Source: Trichopria drosophilae
Lineage: Eukaryota > Arthropoda > Insecta > Hymenoptera > Diapriidae
NCBI GenBank assembly: GCA_030407085.1
Contig: CM059584.1
Coordinates: forward strand, 64,316,001-64,380,000
Reading direction: 5' to 3'
Length of the DNA: 64,000 bases
How positions within the stretch are numbered: position 1 is the first letter of the stretch; every line of letters begins with the position of its first letter. The translations under genes and the position numbers were made by a program. Positions 23,130 to 33,640 of this stretch are shown piece after piece. A model generated the notes under the pieces. It saw only the letters and a list, made by a program, of their open reading frames with translations. It had not been told where the DNA came from and made no database searches.

Positions 23130-23345
23130 ATATGTGGAAGGTAAGACCCACGACGTACCGACCGCGGATAACGCTCTGACGATACCGATAGCTGCCGACG
23201 GGGGTCCGCAGCGGTCCCAAATTCGTACCTTCGCCCAGCAAGGTTCCCTGGTTATTCCAACACTGGACCTTCGCGAAGGTCCCGAGTTCGAATCCCCGTC
23301 CGTACAATTTTCTCTGCTCACGTCCAGTGTTGGAATTTATTGAGA
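23130..23345 (+). repeat. tRNA-like sequence with inverted flanks
   Basis: GAGTTCGAATCCCCGTCC near 23282 is a good RNA polymerase III B box and T-arm. The 12-mers TCCAACACTGGA (about 23257) and TCCAGTGTTGGA (about 23323) form an inverted pair around it. No complete cloverleaf is visible, so a tRNA-derived SINE or tRNA pseudogene is more likely than a working tRNA. Confidence 0.4.
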
Positions 23346-23361
23346 TTACGATATATACGTT

Positions 23362-23455
23362 TATATATAAAAGTATGTACTTTGAGAGCATGTTACTTCG
23401 GGGAAATCCAAATACGTAGATGAATATATGAATATAACACAGAAACTAGTCAAGT
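23362..23455 (+). repeat. ~90-bp direct repeat, left copy
   Basis: GTATGTACTTTGAGAGCATG...CTTCGGGGAAAT...GAATATATGAATATAACACAG recurs with moderate divergence at 24784-24866, 1.4 kb downstream. The pair brackets the (CA)n tract and the tRNA-like sequence. Confidence 0.75.
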
Positions 23456-23504
23456 CGAAAACTAGGTCTAGGAACGGTTCTGTGAAGGTTGGGTGAGGTT
23501 AGTT

Positions 23505-23524
23505 CCCCCCCCCCCCCCACCCCT
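23505..23524. repeat. C-homopolymer tract
   Basis: Thirteen consecutive C residues followed by ACCCC lie just upstream of the (CA)n tract. A similar run of about nineteen C occurs at 25749-25767. Confidence 0.9.
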
Positions 23525-23603
23525 CTCCCGGGAAGGCATTGTTAGTTTGGGGACATGTCCTCGAAATAACCACTTTGTATAGCTGTCCTCGGAGTGACCA
23601 TTA

Positions 23604-24054
<451 letters not shown>

Positions 24055-24059
24055 AATGA

Positions 24060-24130
24060 ATGTCTAGCCGAGTGGTTAGAGTTCCGGCTTCAAGACCGAA
24101 AGGTCCCGGGATCGAATCCCTACAGTGATA
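24060..24130 (+). repeat. tRNA-like sequence (SINE head or tRNA pseudogene)
   Basis: AGCCGAGTGGTTAGAG matches an A box/D-arm and GGATCGAATCCC a B box/T-arm, spaced as in a tRNA. The loop between reads CTTCAAGA. Acceptor and D-stem pairing are poor, so a functional tRNA is doubtful. It immediately follows the CA tract, and A/T-rich sequence follows it, as in short SINEs. Confidence 0.45.
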
Positions 24131-24174
24131 ACAATTTTTTTTTATTTAATTTTTTAATCGATAATTTTAACATA

Positions 24175-24700
24175 CTATTTTAACCTTTTTGTTCGTCTCG
24201 CAACAATTTCGTTCCATTCCATTAGCGAGATTTTTGCGAGATTAAACCCGCGAGATCTCGGAAAGATCTTTCGGAGACGAATTTTTATAGCGCAGCGAAA
24301 TAATCTCTCGGAAGTCTCGCTCCGTCCCATATGAGTGACATCAGCGAGACTGACGAGTGCGAGATTACTCTGTGATCTCTCAAAGACAATCTCTTTGTAC
24401 TCGGGGTATGACTTGTGCAGAAAATTCTTTGTAACGTTAGAATTTTGCACACACTTCAAGAATACTGTTTGAAATAAGGAAAATTTCGTTTTCACACAAT
24501 TCGTGACGGAATCATTGCATAAATAATCAATGTTTATAACGATTTCTGTAAAATACGTATAACTTGTTCAGAAAATTCATTATAAAGTTGAAATTTTCCA
24601 CACACTTCAAAAGTACTGTTCGAAATAAGGAAAATATTGTTTTGAAACAATTCGTGCGGAATCATTGTTTTTATATAAATATATATTTTTATATCTATAT
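24175..24700. repeat. Two-copy ~150-bp tandem repeat
   Basis: ACTTGTGCAGAAAATTC at 24411 and ACTTGTTCAGAAAATTC at 24562 begin two diverged copies that continue through CACACACTTCAA and AATAAGGAAAAT. No gene is apparent. Confidence 0.75.
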
Positions 24701-24862
24701 ATAAATTGGTTAAGGGGTTCGTTTGAGGACAGTTATGTATAAAAAGTGGCTATTATGGAGACAGTCCCCGAAAAATATAGATAAAAAGTGTATACTTTGA
24801 AACCATGATACTTCGGGGACATTTACATGCATAGTTGAATATATGAATACAACACAGACACT

Positions 24863-24890
24863 AGTTAACCCTTTGCGCCACAGCGGGCCA
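24863..24890 (+). mobile_element. Single terminus of a TTAA-type element
   Basis: TTAACCCTTTGCGCCACAG interrupts the right copy of the 90-bp direct repeat and resembles the termini of the TTAA element at 46600 (CCCTTTCACTGCGGA). The opposite end was not found. Copies of the 121-bp unit follow, as they do inside the 46.6-kb element. Confidence 0.45.
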
Positions 24891-25124
24891 CCTTCTATTT
24901 ATTGGTTATTTGGGCTATAAAAATCAGTTTCTGATATTTCTGAGGTCGCAACTAGTTTTCTACCTATCTAAGGCATTTATTTAATAAATGCAATTTATTA
25001 TATATCTTAGCATACTGTAATTAATTAATTATAAATAAATATATACCAAAAATTAAAGATTAAAAAAAAACTCGTTTTTGGAAAATAATCCTATATAAAC
25101 GTATGTGGAAAACTTGTCGTTTAT

Positions 25125-25273
25125 ACGTTTTTGGGGTCGCTGATGATGAATCCGTTGTCCGATTTTTGAAACTGAAAATGGCGGATCTAATATGGCGGAC
25201 CAAAATCCGAAATCTTGGCCGATTTATGCGAAACTCGATACTCGGGGGTTTTTGGGTTCGCTAATGAGTTTAG
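25125..25273 (+). repeat. 121-bp unit, copy at 25.1 kb
   Basis: It reads GGGGTCGCTGATGATGAATC, then AAAATGGCGGATCTAATATGG, and re-enters the unit start (TTTTTGGGTTCGCTAATGA) about 120 bases later. There the LINE insertion interrupts it; the rest continues at 26295. Confidence 0.85.
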
Positions 25274-26290
25274 TTTAGTTTGTACTTTATTAATGGCACA
25301 GGATTATCTCCCTTTCGGTAACCATGATATATACATAACATTGTTTACAGTATTGATGAAGTAAATAAAGTAAAGTAAATAATGAAGTAAATTAAAAATA
25401 AAAGTGAGTGCGGCTTAACTTAAAATTAGAACGAAGTTGTTACTAATTTTGTATGAGCACGGTATATAAAACGAACAATGCGGTTCAACAACTAATTATT
25501 AAATTGCAGCGCGGATACGTCAAAATACAAAACTTCAATCGACTGTAGTAAACGCGAATTAATGCACCGATAGCACATTGCTGCCCGACTTGTCAGCTTT
25601 CAATAAACATTCAAAAAGTGTGCTCTTAAAAGAGCATAGTGTAGCACTATCTGCAATATTATGAGGAAGTGAATTCCACAGTCTACTGGAGGTAATAACA
25701 AAGGAATTCGCAAAAACAGATGTACGATGGGCAGGAAGTCGTAATGCAACCCCCCCCCCCCCCCCCCAGGCCAGAGCTCAGGGGGCACAATATCACGGCG
25801 CCAGAGGTAGCGTTGGTAAAGGTAACGTGGTTGTTTTTTGCTGGATAAGCTGATAAGTCAGGCAACCGATAACAAGTATTCTGCGGTTTGCAGCAGTTAG
25901 CCAGCCAAGATTATGCCGATAATAGGTGATGTGTTCGAACTTCCGGACCCTGTAAATAAAGCGTATACAAGCGTTAAACATTCGTTCAATTTTAAGTTTT
26001 TGGATTGTATCAACAACATTGTAGATCGCAGCACAGTAATCCAAGAAAGGAAGAACCAATGATGTTATCAGTTGGCGTCGCAGTTTTTCGGATAGGGCAT
26101 TCTGACTGGAATACTGCCGTAGCGTACCATACACTTTACGGGACATTTGAACAATGTGTTCTCACCAAGACAGTGTTGAGTAGAAACAAAGTCCGAGATT
26201 TTTGACAGTGACAGTCCAAGTCAATGATTGTCCAAGAATACCAATTTGAGGGAGAGCATTACGGTCCATTTGGTTAATGTTACCTGAGCC
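25274..26290 (-). mobile_element. 5'-truncated LINE, C-terminal end of ORF2
   Basis: The minus frame at 25793-26146 reads LRRQLITSLVLPFLDYCAAIYN, then LKIERMFNACIRFIYRVRK and GWLTAANRR. This is the conserved C-terminal region that follows the RT in CR1/Jockey-group LINEs. Upstream codons (LGLCFYSTLSW then stop) are still recognisable to about 26285. The 3' end near 25274 carries an AATAAAG signal and a short (TAAAC)n-like tail. The insertion splits a copy of the 121-bp unit; target duplication is not clear. Confidence 0.8.
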
Positions 26291-26294
26291 GCCA

Positions 26295-26410
26295 ATTATC
26301 ATAATTACGAATCCGTTGCAAGATTTTCGAAATTCAACATGACGGATCTAATATGGAGTATCAAAATCCGAAATCTTTGCTGATTTATTCGAAACTCGAT
26401 TCTCGGGAGT
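26295..26410 (+). repeat. 121-bp unit, continuation after the LINE
   Basis: ATTACGAATCCGTTGCAAG, then ACATGACGGATCTAATATGG and GAAACTCGATTCTCGGGAG match the copy at 25125 in order. With the LINE ignored, the two pieces make two tandem units. Confidence 0.8.
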
Positions 26411-26530
26411 CGATTGACTAAACTTCTTATAAAAATAAAAAAATAACTTCTTATAAATCGAAGATGAGGGCAATAACCATATTCGCAATATAAATCCCAT
26501 CCCTAATTTTGGCACGTTTATCGAACAATA

Positions 26531-26604
26531 TTTTTTGATACAGTATGAGGAAAATGTAAAGTTATTTTGAGCAAAATGCATTTTACGCATACTGTATCAA
26601 AAAA
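26531..26604. other. Hairpin with 26-base arms
   Basis: Arms at 26531-26556 and 26579-26604 share TTTTTTGATACAGTATG and an AAAATG tail with one or two mismatches, around a 22-base loop. Arm and loop sizes are in the range of a miRNA precursor or a small palindromic transposon. No target duplication is visible. Confidence 0.7.
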
Positions 26605-26705
26605 TATTTCACCTATTTAGTTTAGCCGACCATGATATTTTTGAAATGTGAACAGGTTTGCGCTCTTTGCGGTTATTGAAAAAGTAACATGCTGTGTCGA
26701 ACGAG

Positions 26706-26941
26706 TCCAACTCCTTATGTACTAAATATAAATCCACTTCTACAACCAGAACGAAAAAGTCCCAATAACACCTAATGGCGACTTTCGAAACAGCTCTGCC
26801 TTACGTCGGTACGTCGGTAATAATTCTACTATTCACGTACTACTCACAAGAGAACAGTTGCGAAAGTCGCTGCTAGGTGTTATCAATGCTTTCTCGGTCT
26901 CGTTATAGAAATGGACTTATATTTTATATGTAAGGAGTTGG
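26706..26941. mobile_element. Foldback MITE, ~236 bp
   Basis: Arms of about 90 bases (CCAACTCCTTA... to ...GCGACTTTCG) are inverted around a 40-50 base centre. Arms are about 75-80% identical by eye. No coding capacity and no certain target duplication. Confidence 0.75.
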
Positions 26942-26989
26942 TCTGTTTCTATAAAGCACTAAATTTTTATTATAATTGATATTGTTTGA

Positions 26990-27398
26990 CGTTTACGATT
27001 ATGTCACGACATCGTCCCATATGTCCACTTTCATTACCATTTCTATGATACAGATGTTCTACTGTTTTCACGTAAGAATAATTTTCTACGCACCGATAAC
27101 GTCTTCTACAGTTTTGCCGAGGCATCTAATTGCGAGGACGGGTGCGGCCGATTTTTAATTTGAAGTTGTGGCGTTATTTTTAATTCAAGCACTAACGTCC
27201 GTGACCAGACTGACTTCTGGACGTCTCGTTATCGCGCTCCGCGACTGTGGCATCGAGTCGTCTCGTGGGCCTTTTATAAAGCTCGTCGCTTCTTATCGAC
27301 CACTCTGTCGGTATATTACCGTCCACTTAGTCGGTATTTTACCGTCTTAGTGTAGAGCACCAAGGTTACGAGAGGAGTATTGTAACCAGCGTGTTACA
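26990..27398 (-). mobile_element. 3' LTR of Gypsy-B
   Basis: On the minus strand the LTR begins TGTAACACGCTGG at 27398, right after the purine tract AAGGAGGGGGG. A TATA box (TTTATAAAAG) lies at 27280-27271. The LTR end near 26990 is a guess because no 5' LTR copy was found. Confidence 0.65.
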
Positions 27399-27689
27399 AC
27401 ACCCCCCTCCTTAGTCGGAACTCACCCGTGAGCTCCGTCGTACTTCGTACTCTATCATTAAAAGAAACTCCCACGGTACCTCGGTGCTCTTTGCACTCTC
27501 TTGGAATGACATCCTCTTTCGAGGATGATGGCTCCGAACCCCCCTGAAGGGGCGCGGGTCTTGATAGGTTGGGGCTTCCCTCCTCGGCCTGTGGACGGGA
27601 GACACTCACTCGTCTTTTTATAGGCGTCTTGGTTGACCATCTCCTCGTGATGCCTGGTAGCAGCATGCCTAAAGTGAAAACAAAAACCA

Positions 27690-28731
27690 TACTCGTTATT
27701 GGGTCTCGGTCCGCCTACAAGGTGCGAGGTAACGTTTCAGGTCAGATATGTGGGCTTTAGCCACCGTCTGTCCTGGTCTCTTCCTGTCCAACTAGAGCTC
27801 GTAAACTACGGGAGAGATAACGCGCGCGATTAGGAATGGCCCTTCATACCGCAGCGCGAGTTTCGCGGCGAAACGATCCGCTCCCGGTGACAAAGCATGG
27901 GTTCGTCGCCAAACTAAGTCGTCGACCGAAAACCGAATGTCGCGCCTACCTCGATTGTAGTACCTACGCTGTCGCTCGCTTGCCTTATCTATAGTCCTAC
28001 GCACAAGATCTCGAAGGGCGCTGAGTCTCTTCAGCCGATCTTGCCAGTCTTCGGGGTCCATCCATAGAATAGGGGCTTCCCCCTCCAACTTCCTTCGCAG
28101 GCTCTTCGCGGGTCTTGGTTGCCGGCCAAAGTTTAGAAACGCCGGGGACACTTTAGTGCTAGCGTGCACGGCCGTGTTTATCGCGCTTCGGAACTCTGGA
28201 AGGTGGAGATCCCAATCCCGGTAATCGGCGCCTACGAATGTCTGTATCATCGTCTTCAGAGTCCGGTTCGTCCTTTCGATCGGATTCGCTTGCGGATGAT
28301 ACGAGGGCGTTGTTGACCGTCTCACTCCGTATTCCTCCAATATACGGTCTAAATGGGAGTTACGGAACTCTGGCCCATTATCACTCAAGAAGTATTCAGG
28401 CGTCTCCCATCTGAATAATATGAGGTCTTGGAAGGCCTTGGCTGTATTCTTGCCGTCGGCTTTCCTCAATGGCTTGAGTTCCACCCACCTAGTAAATAGG
28501 TCCGTGAACACCAACACGTAGCGGTTCTGGCTACGGCTTAAAGGGAAGGGAGGGTCCCATGATATCTCCGGATACCACTGTCCACGGCTTCTCTACTATG
28601 CGCTCATTCCAGAGTCTTGTGGGCGCTCCCTGAGGCGCCTTCTGAAGCTGGCATTCCTGACACTCGGCGATGAACTGTCGGACGTCGCACAGTGATTCAG
28701 GATGCTCAAATGTCCGGACGCCGATATTCAA
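27690..28731 (-). pseudogene. Gypsy-B integrase, second half
   Basis: It starts with DVRQFIAECQECQ, the CC half of the zinc domain. All three catalytic residues are present: SGDIMGP, LSDNGPEF and NPIERTNR. A frameshift lies near 28525, between the first Asp and the rest of the core. YEGPFLIARVISPVVYEL is followed by TAG and then AKAHISDLKRYL, the normal C-terminal end. The core is far better kept than in Gypsy-A. Confidence 0.9.
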
Positions 28732-28779
28732 ACGCTAATTAAGCGACCTTAACACAACGAAATAAACTGTTGAAGTATA

Positions 28780-28965
28780 GGGTTTTCGAGGTCGCTGATC
28801 ACGAATTTGGGGTCAAAGTATTAAAATTCAAAATGGCGGATTCAAAATGGCGGACCAAAAATCTAAAAATAATATATTTCGGTCAGAAAATATGTACTCG
28901 GGGGTTTCTGAGGTCGCTGAGCACGAATTTGGGGTCAAAGTATACAATTTCAAAATGGAAGGGAT
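28780..28965 (+). repeat. 121-bp unit, tandem copies in the Transib left arm
   Basis: GGTCGCTGATCACGAATTTGG (28791) and GGTCGCTGAGCACGAATTTGG (28912) are 121 bases apart. Between them lie the doubled AAAATGGCGGA/C elements and a TACTCGGGGGTTT end. Confidence 0.9.
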
Positions 28966-29411
28966 GCAAAATGGTGAGCAGCGTTCATAGAATATGCTTA
29001 TGCATTTTGCTGTTAGTTCACAATTTTATAAATTGATGATGGTGATTCAAAATTGCTTAAACACTGCGTTTCGAAACATTTTTGGGATTTGAAAATTCAA
29101 TATTCCATATAAAAGAGTGTAAAATAAATATTCATAACTTTTAGTGCTTACTCTTAGCGCAACCCAGAGCTAACGGCGAGGACGTAGTAAGCTTATAGCT
29201 CCATTTTTTTTTTAAGTTTTTATAATTTTTGTTTGTTTTTCTTTGTTTTTTTATTTTTTTTTTTATTTTTTGACTTTTTTAAATTTTTCTTTGCTTTTAT
29301 TATTTTTGTTTGTTTCTGAACAAATTATAAGACCTCACTTGAATTGAAATAAAATGATTTTTTTCCGAATATTCAGTATCATCTCGATCAAGGAAATTTA
29401 CATTTTGCTTG

Positions 29412-29770
29412 TTAATCACGCTTCCTCGTTTCTTCGTCGTCTTCATCCTCTAATTCCGAATCTGCCTGTTCTTCTCTTTCCGGAATTAAAAGTTCCATTG
29501 CCTCGGGGTACATCTCTTTTAGGTTCTTTTTTTTATAGAAATTTTTAAAGAGGAAATATACGGATCGCTTGTAGTAAAAGCATATGCATGATGTCCGTAT
29601 TCGTTTGTACTCTACTATTTTTTCGTGATGTAGTCTAAAGTGCCTAAACTCTTTGTGCTTTGCTTCTACTGACTCTTCATATAACTGCCCAATAGGAACA
29701 AGCGCATGTTTAATTATTTCGCTGCCATGCAGCAATATTTTATGGACACTTGCTGCTCGATAGCCGATTA
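29412..29770 (-). pseudogene. Transib transposase, C-terminal fragment
   Basis: The minus frame reads RAASVHKILLHGSEIIKHAL, then VPIGQLYEESVEAKHKEFR and an acidic tail ending near 29412. This is the end of the RNase H-fold catalytic domain shared by Transib transposases and RAG1, including the catalytic-glutamate region. The two upstream catalytic aspartates and the N-terminus are missing; the sequence above 29780 is unrelated. It marks the insertion as a former autonomous element. Confidence 0.85.
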
Positions 29771-29779
29771 CGTAGGAAT

Positions 29780-31740
29780 TTACGATTAAAAATGTAAATT
29801 AAAAATGACTGTAAGGAACTTTCCTGGAGTTTTGGAATTTACACGAATACAAACTCAGTCTGTAGGGAACGAGAGTGTGATGGAAAAACCCAGTCTGATG
29901 CTCTACCTATTTTTATTCAAAATATTCTTAAAATTAGTAGCTTATAACAATAATCTTCTAGCCATCTAAAACACGATGCGCGTTATGTCTCTAGATCTGC
30001 ACAAAACGTTGTTTCTTCTTATATTTGAATAGTTACAGATAAAAGTTCTGTTTCCGCCGTTGCTCTGCCGATTTAATCTCCTATGTGGAACGTATAGGGA
30101 ATCTCCACTTTATTGTCACCCGTAACCACGTCCACCTGTGCGACCTCTATGGGAATCTTCGAATCAGATCGTCACCCACGATGAAGTCTCTCATTGATTA
30201 TATAGGCCTGCCATCTGGCGGCTTCAAAACTAGTTATGACAAGAATTACTCCTGAGTGACTCGACTTTGGATAACTATTAACGAACTAGCATTACTGAGT
30301 TATCTATGTCACCATTCGTTCTTGTCCTAGGGAAAATTTTCACGATAAACTAGTGGATAACCGACATCGGACACCTATGAACGCTAAAGAAGCTAATACT
30401 AATGTGTTCGGGGTTATACGACACTTATCCGTGTATTAAAGCTCTCCTAGTAACTTCCGTAAACTCAAAAAAAAAACTATTGCCTAGGGACTTTATGCTA
30501 TCGATGGCCACTTTTCTATTTTTCTCTATCTTTACTTCATATCCGAAATAAGAATGGACATTCCGCATTCCGGATTCCGTTGTACCTGTTTCAGGGGGGA
30601 ATAATACTCTTGGGTCGCCTATACTTCGAACTTTAACTATGGAACTTCGGAATTGGACAATTCCTCCGTTCCTCTTATTCACTGTTTACTCTATACTGAA
30701 AAATTAGCCGGGTACTAACGTTTGGAATCTATTTTTACTATCCCAGGATTTTTCAGTGTATTCTTGGCGTATCCTTACACGCTCCTACTCGCGACCCTCT
30801 ATGTTTTCCCACTTTGTTTTCTCGTCTTATAGCAAGGTCTCTGTCAACGGTCGAGGAATGGACATTCTACAACCGGTATCACAGTTCATGCATATGTACA
30901 TCAACGCCAATTAACGCGTCAAATCAAATCACTTTGTAACATATATGTTGTGGCGCTATTACCGGAACGGATGTTCCGCGAACTATACTCAATACGTAGT
31001 TCGATTCTATGACGCACGCATAGGGATTTTTCCTTCTGCGTTCGAACTATGTATACACTCTCTTTCACGTCTTCCCGCGCTTTTCGACATACGTCGTACC
31101 GTGGCACTTTAATAACATATATATATACAGTGTTGTTCGAATCTTTTTACGGTCGGTTCGTGTCCCTGATCTTTTCGTGCTAAATACGGGAAATGGACAT
31201 TTCTCCGTTCATAGCGACGAAAAAGGTCATCTCCGGGAGTTTAACAATTCACTAGCGGTAATGGACATATCCGTAAGTGAGTTGTTTTCGTCCGGGTTTT
31301 ACTGTGTTCGCGAGTGAAACAAAAAAATAGTGGTTCATACAAAAGGTATTGACATACCTTGTATATGAAAACCCAAAACAAAAAATAGAAACTTTAAAAA
31401 ATGTCGAAGAGTTCGGAATGGACATTCCTTACTCGTACGGAGACTCACCTGAACTCTTCGAAGACTGGAACTGAAGTGACTTTTGGCTAAATCCGGGCCG
31501 AATTTATACCCTGCCTGGACATGTTCAAATGTCAACTGTCACTTCATCCCAAGAAATGGCAAAGTTCCTCGGAAAAGGTAAGTAACTGTCATTTCTAGAC
31601 TGTTCTGTCCATACTGATTTTTCCTTAATTCTTACTTTTATTTTTCAGGAACTCCACCTTAATTCCCGATGACATTTTATGATTTTCAGGCATGGTTTTA
31701 TTTTAGGTTTAAAAACAATTACAGGGTATTACAAGGTAAG
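29780..31740. other. Unidentified insert inside Transib with 14-bp dyads
   Basis: No ORF here matches a family I know. Five copies of a symmetric motif, RGAATG-GA-CATTCY, occur at 30551, 30855, 31190, 31258 and 31415. A clean short intron signature follows at 31578-31648 on the plus strand. Low GC bias and few repeats suggest captured or foreign sequence relative to Transib. Confidence 0.5.
31578..31648 (+). other. Candidate 71-bp intron
   Basis: Donor AAAAG|GTAAGT at 31577/31578 and acceptor TTTTATTTTTCAG|G at 31648, with CTTAAT upstream of the pyrimidine run. Both sites are near consensus and the length is typical for insects. Upstream ATGs at 31521 and 31529 give only 17-19 codons before the donor and short frames after it, so the coding context is unproven. 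Confidence 0.45.
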
Positions 31741-31949
31741 ATGAGAAAAACTATAGATACTCGTTGTGAGGCAAATTTTTCCAGGAATAATTTGCATCCT
31801 CACATGACTCAATCTATTTTTCCTACCTCAATCTAAATACCTACTTTATCGGCTGAGTACTCAAGATCCCCCTTAATAACAGATTATTATTTAAAACTTT
31901 ATATAATTTGTAGGTAATTGTGTATAAATCATTATTAATTTTTATTCGT

Positions 31950-32340
31950 CATATTCTACCAAAACATATTATTTTTGGCCCGTCATTTTTATTTTTAATG
32001 TTTTGATCTCAGATTCGTAATTAACGACCTCAAAAACCTCCGAGTACATATCCACTGACCAAAATATATTATTTTTAAAATATTTGGTCCGCCATTTTGA
32101 ATCCGCCATTTTCAACTTTGATACTTTGATCCCAAATTCGTAATCAGCGACCCCAAATACGCTACACTACACTTCAAGCGTTTATTTCGTTGTGGTAAGG
32201 TCGCTTAATTACCGTCTGAATATCGGCGTCCGGACATTTGAGCAACCTGAATCACTATGCGCCATTTTGAATCCGCCATTTTCAGTTTTGCTAAATCAAT
32301 CACAAAATCGTAATCAGCGACCCCATAAACCCTTTTATGT
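31950..32340 (-). repeat. 121-bp units in the Transib right arm
   Basis: Three copies on the minus strand: GGTCGTTAATTACGAATCTG near 32020, GGTCGCTGATTACGAATTTGG near 32140, and GGTCGCTGATTACGATTTTG near 32310. The first two flank the doubled AAAATGGCGGA block. The third lies outside the internal CATAGTG end. Confidence 0.85.
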
Positions 32341-32344
32341 GCCG

Positions 32345-32880
32345 AAATAATTAAATTTTTCTGATATACAAATTCGTACTTCAAAGGATTAACCAGTACC
32401 TAAGTGTTCATTTTAATGAATTCAAAAATCAAGGAATTCAAACATTGTTTTCCCCAAAAAAATGCATTCGGTTCAAGTGGCTTTGTGTAGTCCAGATGTT
32501 GTCCTTCATCGACGTATTTTTCTTTTTCCAGGCATTTTTCGGCGTTTTTACTAAATCACATTTTAATTTTGGATTACATGTTTTTTCTATATATAGAAGA
32601 TCGCCATTTTTTGTACATTTATGTGAAATAAATCGTATTCCTAATATATGGAATTTGTAGTTCTGAGTAATACTAGTTAAATGATACTAAATACAATTGT
32701 AAACAAAATCATATCTCGGAAAAATAACCCAAATTTTAGTTAATATTTATAAGTTTTTATATAATGAAAGTACAACGTCGATAATAATGCCCCAGTTCAC
32801 TTAATTACACAATAATAATTGATATTCTAAAGTAGGGATATCTGACACACTTCTTATAACAGTAATAGTTAAAAATAACG
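32345..32880. other. Outer Transib arm, no gene
   Basis: About 540 AT-rich bases between the third 121-bp unit and the outer terminus. No ORF is credible. Confidence 0.5.
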
Positions 32881-32924
32881 ATTTTCAATTTTTTGTCGAT
32901 GTCCAGAGATTCGAGCGTCTTGAA

Positions 32925-33254
32925 TCACTGTGCGTCGTACCTGAGTCCGGGCCAGTAATACTCTAAGGCCAGACGATTGTACGTCTTGTCCATGCAGTAG
33001 TGTCCAGCATGGGTCTCTTGATGCGCGTTTCTCATGGCATCCTCGCGCAACCCTACTGGTAAGACGAGCTTCCACCTATCTTCTCCTCCCGTCACGGGAT
33101 CCAACAGAGGATCTTTCCGATGGTGGTACAGTCGCTCGTCTTGGACTCTCCAATCCGGGAATCGCTCCGGAAATTGGGCCACCAACTTTCTTCGCCGCTG
33201 GTACCAAGTGTCTGACTCCGTCGACACATTCATGGCTCCTATCTCGTCTTCCAC
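32925..33254 (-). pseudogene. Gypsy-B integrase, first half
   Basis: It contains the linker and the HH half of the zinc domain (HQETHAGHYCMDKTYNRLAL, EYYWPGLRYD). The frame then enters the Transib end and stops. The CC half resumes at 28731 on the far side. Confidence 0.88.
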
Positions 33255-33640
33255 TCGTCGTGATAGGGCGTCAGGTACGTGGTGCTAGGCACCCTTCCGA
33301 TGCGTGATCTTGAATGTCCATCCTTGCAGTTCCAGGGACCACCGGGCCAGTCGGCCGCTGGGGTCTTTCAAATTACGGAGCCACTGTAGGCTGTTGTGGT
33401 CCGTAATTACTTGGAACTCGTACCCCTCGATATACGCCCGCAGTTTCTTCACGCCCCACACTACCGCGAGACATTCTTTCTGCGTTGTCGCGTAATTACG
33501 CTCGGCGGCAGTGAGGGTGCGGCCTAAGTAGACGATGGGGCGCTCCCCGTCATCTTGCTCTTGGGTCAAGACCACACCTAGAGCATAATCATAGAGTCAG
33601 TCTGTACGACGAACGGTCTTTTAAAGTCAGGCCGTCCTAG
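33255..33640 (-). pseudogene. Gypsy-B RNase H
   Basis: The minus frame reads IVYLGRTLTAAERNYATTQ, then ECLAVVWGVKKLRAYIEG and VITDHNSLQWLRNLKDPSGR. Catalytic Glu and the second Asp are present. The frame ends at about 33285, where an indel separates it from the integrase linker. Confidence 0.88.

Larger units (their letters stand above)
28688..32932. mobile_element. Transib composite with CACAGTG ends and CGTCG duplication
   Basis: The insertion begins CACAGTGATTCAGG and ends GAATCACTGTG, flanked by CGTCG at 28683-28687 and 32933-32937. A 5-bp CGNCG duplication and a CACWRTG terminus define Transib, the family from which RAG1 and the V(D)J signal heptamer derive. A minus-strand RAG1-like transposase fragment lies inside. 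A third, internal terminus (CATAGTG, ending at 32259) faces the left end over about 270 bases, so the element is composite. The flanking Gypsy-B integrase codons match across the insertion. Confidence 0.85.

Noticed and set aside
24060..24130. Functional tRNA gene
   Set aside because: A and B boxes are good, but acceptor and D-stem pairing are poor, and it lies in repeat DNA.
27394..27690. 98-residue minus ORF as an accessory gene of Gypsy-B
   Set aside because: It starts after the integrase end and lacks motifs; it looks like the non-coding tail before the purine tract and LTR, with no knuckles as in Gypsy-A.
29200..29340. T-rich tract as a LINE poly(A) tail
   Set aside because: No LINE coding sequence adjoins it and the tract is mixed with G and A; it is simple low-complexity DNA inside Transib.
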